This document shows positions 42,923 through 50,182 of a stretch of 64,000 bases of DNA, piece after piece. Within the stretch, counting starts at the first letter, position 1. Every line of letters starts with the position of its first letter. Source of the DNA: Nonomuraea rubra. GTDB taxonomy: Bacteria; Actinomycetota; Actinomycetes; Streptosporangiales; Streptosporangiaceae. The stretch covers positions 417,001 through 481,000 of the forward strand of contig NZ_JACHMI010000001.1 of assembly GCF_014207985.1 (NCBI RefSeq), given 5' to 3'. Below the pieces are notes generated by a model. It ran no database searches. It was not told the origin of the DNA and saw only the letters and a list, made by a program, of their open reading frames with translations. A program made the translations under genes and the position numbers.

Positions 42923-44224
42923 ATGGCGGCCGGGGGCGGGCACGTGAAGGTGGCCGTCCTGGGGCTCGGGTCCCGAGGGGACGTGCAGCCGTGCGCGGCG
43001 CTCGCCCGTGAGCTGGCCACGCGCGGCCACGCGGTCACGCTGGTCGCGCCCGGTCGGTACGCCTGGCTCGCCCGTCACGGCGCCGGGAACGTCGTTCCGG
43101 CCGGCGATACAGGGTTCGAGGTGGGATTCGCGGCGTTGAGTGTGGATCCGGTGGCGGTGGTGGAGAGCGAGGAGGGGAGGCGGTGGCTGGGGAGCGGCCC
43201 GCTGGGGTTCGTGCGGGGGTTCAGGAGCGTCGTCGAGCCGCTGGCCACCACCCTGGTCAAGGAGGTGGACGCCGCCTGCGCCGGCGCCGACCTGGTGCTC
43301 GCCCCCGCCCTTGGCGCCTTCGGCCGGCACCTGCACGACCGGTACGGCACCCCGTACCGGCTCCTGCACTTCCAGCCCGGCGAGCCGACCGGCGAGTTCC
43401 CCAACCCGCTGGTGCGGTGCGCGACCCTGGGCCCGCTGGGGAACCGGGCCAGCTACGCCGTGATCGAGCGGCTCGGCTGGCTGGTGCTGGGCCGCATGGT
43501 GAACCGGCTGCGGTCGAGCGTCCTGGGTCTGGAGCCGCTGCGCGGGAGTCCGTTCGCGGCAGATCGGCGCGCGCGGGTCCCGGTGTTGTGCGGGGTGAGC
43601 CCGCACGTCGTGCCCCGCCCGGCCGACTGGCCGGCGCACGTGCACCTGACCGGCTACTGGCGCCTGCCGCCCGCAGGAACGGGCAGCGGCATCGAGGACT
43701 ACCTGGAGGCGGGAACGGGCAGCGGCCTCGACGATTTCCTGCGGGCGGGGCCGGCGCCGGTGTTCGTGGGGTTCGGGAGCATGGTGCCGGACGAGCCGGA
43801 GCGGGTGGCGGCCGAGGTGGCGGGGGCGCTGCGGCGGGCGCGGATGCGGGGGGTCGTGCAGGGGCTGCCGGTCGCGGAGGACGACGACGTGCGGGTGGTG
43901 GGTGAGGTGGCGCACGAGCGGCTGTTCCCGAGGACGGCCGCGGTGGTGCACCACGGCGGCGCCGGGACCACGGGCACGGCGCTGGCGGCGGGGGTGCCGA
44001 ACGTGGTCTGCCCGTTCTTCTCCGATCAGCCGTTCTGGGGCAGGCGGGTGGCCGCGCTGGGAGCGGGCCCCCGGCCGTTGCCCGTGACGGAGCTGACCAG
44101 GGACGAGCTGGCGGCGCGGCTGATCGTCATAGGTGAATATCGGGAGAACGCCGCACGACTGGGACGGCTACTACGTGTTGAGCATGGCGTGAAGAACGCC
44201 GCAGATCTCATTGAACGTCCTTGA
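42923..44224 (+). CDS. Glycosyltransferase (GT-B, UGT/sterol glucosyltransferase-like)
   Basis: A 433-residue GT1/GT28-type glycosyltransferase. N-terminal acceptor lobe begins VKVAVLGLGSRGDVQPCAALARELATRGHAVTLVAP; the donor lobe ends with AAVVHHGGAGTTGTALAAGVPNVVCPFFSDQPFWGRRV, the nucleotide-sugar motif of sterol glucosyltransferases and of mycobacterial glycopeptidolipid enzymes. A GTG at 42944 is an alternative start. Residues about 252-275 are a duplicated 12-mer. The gene follows the DHA2 gene by four bases, completing a FAAL-MMPL-DHA2-GT unit that suggests a glycosylated lipid product. Confidence 0.88.
   Translation: MAAGGGHVKVAVLGLGSRGDVQPCAALARELATRGHAVTLVAPGRYAWLARHGAGNVVPAGDTGFEVGFAALSVDPVAVVESEEGRRWLGSGPLGFVRGFRSVVEPLATTLVKEVDAACAGADLVLAPALGAFGRHLHDRYGTPYRLLHFQPGEPTGEFPNPLVRCATLGPLGNRASYAVIERLGWLVLGRMVNRLRSSVLGLEPLRGSPFAADRRARVPVLCGVSPHVVPRPADWPAHVHLTGYWRLPPAGTGSGIEDYLEAGTGSGLDDFLRAGPAPVFVGFGSMVPDEPERVAAEVAGALRRARMRGVVQGLPVAEDDDVRVVGEVAHERLFPRTAAVVHHGGAGTTGTALAAGVPNVVCPFFSDQPFWGRRVAALGAGPRPLPVTELTRDELAARLIVIGEYRENAARLGRLLRVEHGVKNAADLIERP
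43676..43747 (+). repeat. 36-bp tandem duplication within the glycosyltransferase gene
   Basis: Two adjacent 36-base units (43676-43711 and 43712-43747), each starting GGAACGGGCAGCGGC, encode GTGSGIEDYLEA and GTGSGLDDFLRA at the hinge before the donor lobe. The second copy has diverged, so the duplication is not very recent. Confidence 0.75.
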
Positions 44225-44276
44225 TCGTCCGGATATTGTTCATATGCCCACGATCACCCCCTGGAAGTTAGGTGCC

Positions 44277-45578
44277 ATGAGACGGCGGCTACGGCAGGCA
44301 TTCATCATCGGTCTCACCCTCTCGCTGCTCGGCATCGGGGCCACCGCCGCGTCGGCGGAGGACGGCGACAGGAACTGCAACGACCAGCTGCCTCCCGGCA
44401 CCCCGTCGTACGTGGTGTGCACCTGGCTGAACACGCCGGAAGAGGCCCTGGACACCGCGCTGTTCTGGCTCGGCAACGACGGCGAGAACATGGAGAACGC
44501 CGCCCCGATCCCGCCGATCATGATCGACTGCGGCGAGGCGGGCAACGAGTGCCCGACCGACGCCGAGGGCGACGGCCAGCTCCACGACGTCGACTCCCCT
44601 GACGTTCCGGGCGCCGAGGACGGTGGCACGCCGGAGTGCCAGAACGGCGAGCAGTGCTACGTCGACCCGAACTCGATCACCGCCGCCGAGAAGACCGCCG
44701 CCCAGGCCACCCCGGCCGGCCAGGCCACGCAGACCATGGCGCAGACCCAGACCACCATGCGGGTCTGGATCGACACCGAGCTCGCCGACGACTACAAGGC
44801 CGGCAAGCTCGCCGAGGCCGCCAAGAGGGTCGCCGCGCTGGTCGCCACGCAGCCCGGGGTCGTGGGTGTCCGGTTCACCTCGCAGCTCGGCTACAACCAG
44901 ACCTTCGCCACGGCCGAGGAGCTGGACAAGTTCGTCTCCGAGACCGCGACCACGCTGCGCACGCTGCTGCCCGGCAAGAAGCTGGCCGCGCACACGGTGG
45001 TGCCGGTGCTCGGCTGCGGCGCCGACCAGGCCTGCACGGCCGAGCTGGCCAAGAAGTACCCGCTGCTCGACCCCGAGCGGATCGGCGCCTGGCTGAGCAA
45101 GGGCTACCTCGACCAGCTCGCCCTCGACAGCGGTCACTTCGCCACCGAGTACGCCACCTGGAAGATCGACGCCACCGCCGCCCAGCGCAACCAGTGGGCC
45201 CAGGTCCAGGCCCGCGCCTGGGACGCCTACGCGCAGATCGCCGCCGAGGACGCCTCGTTCGCCGCCGCCGGCTCGTCCGCGCTGACGGAGGAGCAGGTCA
45301 CCAAGGCGATCGCCGAGCGGATCGCCGCGCCGCTGCGGGACGACGCCGCCGAGACGGTCACGCTCTGGTCGCGCTGGCAGAACGACCAGGGGCAGGTCAG
45401 CCGCGTGTACGGCGAGAAGTGGGCCGGCAACACCACGTGGGAGCAGCTCAAGAAGCTCGGCACGATCAAGCCGCGCCTGGCCACCGTCTACGACCCGGCC
45501 CACCCCGAGGTGGACCTGGCGACGGACCTGAAGAACCTGTCGGAGGTCTTCGGTCAGGTGTACCTGCACACCTCCTGA
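44277..45578 (+). CDS. Large secreted protein, unknown function
   Basis: A 433-residue exported protein: signal peptide RRRLRQAFIIGLTLSLLGIGATAASA, then an acidic, Cys-containing N-terminal region (CNDQLPPGTPSYVVCTWLNTPEE, IMIDCGEAGNECPTD, TPECQNGEQCYVDPN), and a long mostly helical C-terminal domain with one further Cys pair (LGCGADQACTAEL). No recognised catalytic motif. Starts at 44244 or 44211 are open, but 44277 is preceded by GGAAG and gives a normal signal peptide. Directly downstream of the glycosyltransferase and before a strong terminator, it may belong to the lipid operon. I do not recognise the family. Confidence 0.72.
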   Translation: MRRRLRQAFIIGLTLSLLGIGATAASAEDGDRNCNDQLPPGTPSYVVCTWLNTPEEALDTALFWLGNDGENMENAAPIPPIMIDCGEAGNECPTDAEGDGQLHDVDSPDVPGAEDGGTPECQNGEQCYVDPNSITAAEKTAAQATPAGQATQTMAQTQTTMRVWIDTELADDYKAGKLAEAAKRVAALVATQPGVVGVRFTSQLGYNQTFATAEELDKFVSETATTLRTLLPGKKLAAHTVVPVLGCGADQACTAELAKKYPLLDPERIGAWLSKGYLDQLALDSGHFATEYATWKIDATAAQRNQWAQVQARAWDAYAQIAAEDASFAAAGSSALTEEQVTKAIAERIAAPLRDDAAETVTLWSRWQNDQGQVSRVYGEKWAGNTTWEQLKKLGTIKPRLATVYDPAHPEVDLATDLKNLSEVFGQVYLHTS

Positions 45579-45594
45579 CCTCATGACCGCGGCG

Positions 45595-45632
45595 GAGCCG
45601 GGCGCCCGGGTGGCGCCCGGCTCTCGCCTTTT
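45595..45632. terminator. Strong bidirectional terminator
   Basis: Perfect 12-base stem GAGCCGGGCGCC (45595-45606) / GGCGCCCGGCTC (45612-45623) with a 5-base loop, followed by TCGCC and TTTT (45629-45632). It separates the convergent secreted-protein gene (+) and the sugar-binding lipoprotein gene (-). Confidence 0.85.
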
Positions 45633-46972
45633 CAGCCGAAGTAACCGTTCACGGTGGCGTTCGCCTGGTCGAGCGACTTCACGTCCGCCTTGAACGAGAA
45701 GATCGCGTCCATGGTCTCCGTCATCGTCGCCGTGATGTCGGCCCAGTGCTCGGCGATCGGGGCCAGGTGCGTGGTGCCCTCCTGGACGTGCATGGTGAAC
45801 GGCTTGACGTCGATCCACGCGTCCTTGAACGCCTGCTCCGCCTTCACCGTGGCCGTCTTGATCGCCGGGAAGACGATCGCCTCCTTGGCCACGATCTCCT
45901 CCTGGCACGCGGGCGAGCCGAGGAACTTGACCCACGCCCACGCCGCGTCCGGGCTGTCGGTGGAGGCGGAGATGTTGTCGGCCAGGCCGTTGAAGAGGCT
46001 GGCCCGCTTACCCGTCGGCCCGATCGGGGTGGGCGCGAGAGCCGACTTGACGCCCTTCAGGTTCCAGTACGTCTTGGTGTTCCAGCTTCCCTCGCTGACC
46101 ATCGCGTACTTGCCCGCCCCGTACGCGTCGATCTGCCCGACACCGGAGTTCACGATGTCCATGGTCGGCATGTACCCCTTGTCGATCAGCGAGGTGAACC
46201 ACTTGACGGTCTCCTTGAACTTGGGGTCGGCGTAGTTGAACTTCGTGGGCCACGGGTTCTGGTCGCCGTACTGCCACCCGTTGCTCATCGCGTACTGGCT
46301 CCACTCGGTCTGCCCGAAGCCCGCGCCGCTGCCGTTCAGGCCGAGGCCGTAGGTGGCCACCTTCGTCTTGTCGAAGCCGGGCTCGTCGCCGCGCTTGCCG
46401 TTCTTGTCCACGGTGAGGCGGGCGATGACCTTCTCGTACGTGCCGCCGTCCTGAGGGTTCCACGTGAGCTCGGCCATCTCCTCGGGCTTGATGCCGGCGT
46501 CCTTGAGCTTGTCGGTGTTGTAGATGGTCGCCACGGTGTCGAAGTCCTTCGGCAGCCCGTACCGCTTGCCGTCCTTGGCGACCCACAGGTCGGCCAGGCC
46601 GTCCTGGTAGATCGACAGGTCCACCTTGTCCTTGGCGACCTGGTCGTCCAGGGGCAGGATCTGGCCCTGGGCGGCGAGCTCGGGGTAGCGCGACAGGTGG
46701 CCGACGAAGACGTCGGGGGCGGTGCCGGAGACGAAGGCGGTGGTCAGCGTGTTCCAGTAGTCGTCCCAGCCGTACTGGGTGATCTTGATGGTGTAGTTCG
46801 GGTTCGCCTTGTGGAAGGCGTCGGCGCAGGCCTGGTACTGGGGCTGCTGGGCGGTGTCCCAGAGCCAGTAGTCGATCGAGACCGGCCCGGCGGCGGCCTG
46901 CGGCTCCTCCTGGGCTCCGCATCCGGCCAGCAGCAGCACCGCCGCGCCCGTGACGGCAAGACAACGCTTCAT
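45632..46972 (-). CDS. Extracellular solute-binding lipoprotein of a sugar ABC transporter
   Basis: A 446-residue family 1 binding protein. Lipobox LLLAGC near residue 19 anchors it outside the membrane; then ISIDYWLWDTAQQPQYQACADAFHKANPNYTIKITQYGWDDYWNTLTTAFVSGTAPDVFVGH is the usual sugar-binding protein N-lobe. The start at 46972 has GGAAGG upstream. It is the last gene of an operon whose order (ROK regulator, two permeases, binding protein) places the binding protein after the permeases, the reverse of common practice. The divergent alpha-galactosidase points to raffinose/melibiose-type alpha-galactosides as substrate. Confidence 0.92.
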   Translation of the reverse strand: MKRCLAVTGAAVLLLAGCGAQEEPQAAAGPVSIDYWLWDTAQQPQYQACADAFHKANPNYTIKITQYGWDDYWNTLTTAFVSGTAPDVFVGHLSRYPELAAQGQILPLDDQVAKDKVDLSIYQDGLADLWVAKDGKRYGLPKDFDTVATIYNTDKLKDAGIKPEEMAELTWNPQDGGTYEKVIARLTVDKNGKRGDEPGFDKTKVATYGLGLNGSGAGFGQTEWSQYAMSNGWQYGDQNPWPTKFNYADPKFKETVKWFTSLIDKGYMPTMDIVNSGVGQIDAYGAGKYAMVSEGSWNTKTYWNLKGVKSALAPTPIGPTGKRASLFNGLADNISASTDSPDAAWAWVKFLGSPACQEEIVAKEAIVFPAIKTATVKAEQAFKDAWIDVKPFTMHVQEGTTHLAPIAEHWADITATMTETMDAIFSFKADVKSLDQANATVNGYFG

Positions 46973-47004
46973 CACAACAACCTTCCGTGGTGGGGGGACG
47001 GCGC

Positions 47005-47883
47005 TCACTTGACGCCGGTGTAGCCGATGGAGTCGATGACGCGGCGGCCGAGCAGGGCGAACAGCACCATGATCGGCAACGCGGCGAAGAGGGTGGCGGC
47101 CATCAGACCGGCCCAGTCGGGGCTGCCCTGCGGCGTCTGGGATCGGAAGACGCCCAGCGCCACCGTGAGCACCCGGACGTTCTCCGCCTTGCCGACCAGG
47201 AGGGGCCAGAAGTAGTCGTTCCAGCTCGTGATGTAGGTGAGGATGGCCAGCGTGGCGATGGGCCCCCGGCTCATGGGCAGCACGATCCGGAAGAACGTGC
47301 GTACGTGCCCGGCGCCGTCGATGCGGGCGGCCTCCTCCACGCTGGCGTTGATGCCGAGGAAGAACTGCCGCAGGAAGAACACCGCGAACGGCGTCATGAG
47401 CAGGTGCGGCAGCACGATCCCGAGGAAGGTGTTGAGCAGACCCAGCTCCTTGATCAGCACGAAGTTGGGCAGCGTGGTGAAGATCGGCGGCACCATGAGC
47501 GCGGTGACGAAGAGCGTGAAGACGGCGTTCCTGCCGGGCCAGCGCAGCCGCGCGAAGGCGTAGGCGGCCAGCGCGCCGAAGAACACCTGCCCGGCCGTGG
47601 TGAGCGTGGAGACGACGATCGAGTTGCGCAGGTACAGCCAGAAGTTGACGGTGCCGCTCGACCCGCCCTCCGCCACCGCCTCCGCGGTGCTCGACAGGCC
47701 GAGCACCCGGCGGTAGGCGCCGAGCGTGAAGTCCACGGGCAGCAGGTCGGCTGCTCCCGCGGCCAGCGCGCGGGTGTTGGAGAAGGACGTGCGCAACATC
47801 CAGTAGAACGGGAACAGCGTCACCAGCATGACCAGGCCGAGCACGGCCCAGCCGGCCACCCTGCCCCAGCGGATCCGGGCCAT
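47005..47883 (-). CDS. Carbohydrate ABC transporter permease (MalG-like)
   Basis: A 292-residue inner-membrane permease with six helices, N-terminal segment MARIRWGRVAGWAVLGLVMLVTLFPFYWMLRTSF and the ATPase-coupling EAA loop SVEEAARIDGAGHVRTFFRIVLPMSRG. Its ATG overlaps the stop of the partner permease gene by one base. The operon encodes no ATPase, so it must share one encoded elsewhere, as in MsiK-dependent actinomycete sugar systems. Confidence 0.92.
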   Translation of the reverse strand: MARIRWGRVAGWAVLGLVMLVTLFPFYWMLRTSFSNTRALAAGAADLLPVDFTLGAYRRVLGLSSTAEAVAEGGSSGTVNFWLYLRNSIVVSTLTTAGQVFFGALAAYAFARLRWPGRNAVFTLFVTALMVPPIFTTLPNFVLIKELGLLNTFLGIVLPHLLMTPFAVFFLRQFFLGINASVEEAARIDGAGHVRTFFRIVLPMSRGPIATLAILTYITSWNDYFWPLLVGKAENVRVLTVALGVFRSQTPQGSPDWAGLMAATLFAALPIMVLFALLGRRVIDSIGYTGVK

Positions 47884-48845
47884 CACGCCCCCCTCAGGTC
47901 GGACTCGCCGGCGCGGGAGAGGCGTAGCTGCAGGTACGCGATCCCGGCGAGCAGCACGAACAGCACGGACGACAGCGCGGCCGCGTAGCCGAAGTTGAAC
48001 CGGTTGAACGCCAGGTCGTAGATGTAGAAGTAGATGACCCTGGTGGCGTTGATCGGCCCGCCCCCCGTGGTGACCGCGATCGTGTCGAAGACCTGGAAGG
48101 AGCCGATCACGCTGAGCACCATGACCAGCGCCATCACCGGCCGCAGCAGCGGCAGCGTGACCCGCCAGAACGTGCGCCACTCCGAGGCCCCGTCGATGGC
48201 GGCGGCCTCGTACACGCTGGGTGGGATCATCTGCAGCCCGGCGAAGATGAGCAGCGCGGTGTAGCCCATGTGCCGCCAGGTGTTGATCCCCGCGATGGTC
48301 GGGATGGCCAGGTCGGAGCCGAAGAACGCGACCCGGTCGAAGCCCAGCCACTCGATGACGTTGTTGACCACGCCGAGCTGGAAGTCCAGCATCCAGAACC
48401 ACAGCAGGGCCACGATCACGTTCGCGACCAGGTACGGCAGCAGCACGATCCCGCGCACGAGCATGGACCTCGTCAGCCGGTACAGCAGCACGGCCAGCAG
48501 CATGGAGATCACCGTCTGGGAGACGATGTTGAGCACCACGTACTCGGCGGTGACCTTCAGCGCGTTCCAGAACAGGCGGTCGCCGAACAGCTTCTCGTAG
48601 TTCTCCAGCCCGATGAAGCGGGGCGGCGTGAGCACGTTGTACCTGGTCAGGCTGAGGTACGCGCCCCGGATCGCGGGCCAGAGGTAGAAGAGCGCGAAGC
48701 CGGCCGCGGCGGGGAGCACGAACAGGACGGCGACGGGCAGGTCACCGAGGCGGCGTCGGAAGGGGGGTTTGGGAGTCCTGGGCACTGTCCCGGGCACTGT
48801 TCCGGATGGGGTGCGGGGGGCGGCGCGGACGGTATCACTGGTCAA
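47883..48845 (-). CDS. Carbohydrate ABC transporter permease (MalF-like)
   Basis: A 320-residue permease with six helices after a Pro-rich cytoplasmic N-terminus (APRTPSGTVPGTVPRTPKPPFRRR). EAA loop: VYEAAAIDGASEWRTFWRVTLPLLRP. The TTG start at 48845 is supported by AGGAGGT four bases upstream; no ATG or GTG gives a plausible alternative. It forms the heterodimeric pore with the MalG-like partner and lies 30 bases downstream of the ROK gene. Confidence 0.9.
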   Translation of the reverse strand: MTSDTVRAAPRTPSGTVPGTVPRTPKPPFRRRLGDLPVAVLFVLPAAAGFALFYLWPAIRGAYLSLTRYNVLTPPRFIGLENYEKLFGDRLFWNALKVTAEYVVLNIVSQTVISMLLAVLLYRLTRSMLVRGIVLLPYLVANVIVALLWFWMLDFQLGVVNNVIEWLGFDRVAFFGSDLAIPTIAGINTWRHMGYTALLIFAGLQMIPPSVYEAAAIDGASEWRTFWRVTLPLLRPVMALVMVLSVIGSFQVFDTIAVTTGGGPINATRVIYFYIYDLAFNRFNFGYAAALSSVLFVLLAGIAYLQLRLSRAGESDLRGA

Positions 48846-48875
48846 CTGACCTCCTAGTGCCCGCCGGCGGTTCGT

Positions 48876-50066
48876 TCAGCGGTGCAACAGCAGATGCTGG
48901 AGAGCGGTGACGGCCGCTCCCCTGGCCCACTCGTTGAAGGCGAAGGGCTTGACGGCGACCCGTACGGGGCCGGCCGTCCAGTGCGTGTGGGCGGCGAGGG
49001 CGGCGTGGAACGCGTCCGCGCACACCTCGTACATGTGGACCGACTCGCCGGACAGGACGACGAGCTCCGGCCCGGTGATGTTGGCGACGGTGGCGACGAC
49101 CTGGCCGAGCGCGGCGCCGGCCTCGTCGAGCACGCGGCGGGCGACGGGGTGGCCGTCGGCCGCCAGCGCCAGGCAGTCGTCGAAGGTGAGCTCGGGCCGG
49201 TCGATCGTGGTGGCGATCGAGCGGCGGATGGAGGGGGAGGAGGCGTACGCGCGGGCGCAGCCGCGGTGGCCCCGCTCGCACAGGGGACCGCGGTCGTCGA
49301 TCTGCAGGTGGCCCACCAGGCCGGTGGCGCCCGACCGCCCGGTGACCAGCCGGTCGCCGATGACGAGCCCGCAGCCGAGGCCCGCCCCGACGGTGACCAG
49401 CGCGAACGACGAGTGCCCCACGCCCGCGCCGAACCACTGCTGCACGGCCGTCAGCGCCCGCACGTCGTTGTCCAGCACGGTCGGCACGTGCACGGCCCGC
49501 TCGACCAGCTCGGCCAGCGGTAGCTGGCTCCAGCCGAGGAACGGCGAGGTGTGCACGACGGGGTCGCTCGGCGTGGCGGTGCCGGCCAGGCTGATGCCGA
49601 CGGCCGACAGGGGCCGCTCCGGCACGGTCAGCTCCTCGACCGCCTCGACGATCCGGCCGAGCACGTGCTCGATGCCGTGGTCCGCGAGCGGCCTGGACGT
49701 CTCCCCGTGCACGGTGGCCGACAGGTCGGTGCGCACGGCGAACAGCTCGTCCTCGGTGAGCTTGATCCCGACGAACGACATGCGCGAGGCGTCCACCTGC
49801 AGCGGCTGCGAGGGCCGCCCGACGGTCGCCGGGCCGTCCTCGCCGGTGGCCTCCAGCAGGTAACCCGCCTCGATGAGCGGCCTGGTCAGCTTGGTCAGCG
49901 CGGACGGCGACAGGGCCAGCCGCCGGGCCACCTCCGCCCTGGACAGGGGACCGTGCACGAGCAGCTCGACGAACACCGATCTCATGGCGTCGGTGAGCCG
50001 CACAGGGTCCGTGGCGGGGTGTGAGAACACGGGGCCATGGTTGGGCTTATTAGTTCTCGTTGTCAA
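48876..50066 (-). CDS. ROK family transcriptional regulator of the alpha-galactoside operon
   Basis: A 396-residue ROK repressor: winged helix at about 24-75 (LTDAMRSVFVELLVHGPLSRAEVARRLALSPSALTKLTRPLIEAGYL), then a sugar-kinase-like domain with DNDVRALTAV and the zinc region GHLQIDDRGPLCERGHRGC, which keeps His and two Cys. The TTG start at 50066 overlaps a TTGACA stretch; a GTG at 50030 is an alternative. It heads the ROK-permease-permease-binding protein run and is divergent from the alpha-galactosidase gene, so it probably represses both. Confidence 0.88.
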   Translation of the reverse strand: MTTRTNKPNHGPVFSHPATDPVRLTDAMRSVFVELLVHGPLSRAEVARRLALSPSALTKLTRPLIEAGYLLEATGEDGPATVGRPSQPLQVDASRMSFVGIKLTEDELFAVRTDLSATVHGETSRPLADHGIEHVLGRIVEAVEELTVPERPLSAVGISLAGTATPSDPVVHTSPFLGWSQLPLAELVERAVHVPTVLDNDVRALTAVQQWFGAGVGHSSFALVTVGAGLGCGLVIGDRLVTGRSGATGLVGHLQIDDRGPLCERGHRGCARAYASSPSIRRSIATTIDRPELTFDDCLALAADGHPVARRVLDEAGAALGQVVATVANITGPELVVLSGESVHMYEVCADAFHAALAAHTHWTAGPVRVAVKPFAFNEWARGAAVTALQHLLLHR

Positions 50067-50117
50067 GTAAAGCCGTGGTGTGGATCACAGGTTCCTGGGT
50101 AAGGTGCCGCTCTTTCA

Positions 50118-50147
50118 TTGACCGGGTGCATTAAAGCGGGTTAGTCT
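50118..50147 (+). promoter_or_regulatory. Candidate promoter of the alpha-galactosidase gene
   Basis: TTGACC (50118-50123) and TAGTCT (50142-50147) with an 18-base spacer, 35 bases before the ATG, in the divergent gap with the ROK gene. Confidence 0.45.
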
Positions 50148-50182
50148 CCAGCCGCCTGATCGAACCAGCTCGGGGGACGCCG

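Noticed and set aside
47884..48402. Upstream open extension of the MalG-like permease frame
   Set aside because: It overlaps the MalF-like permease gene out of frame; a proper permease N-terminus starts at 47883.
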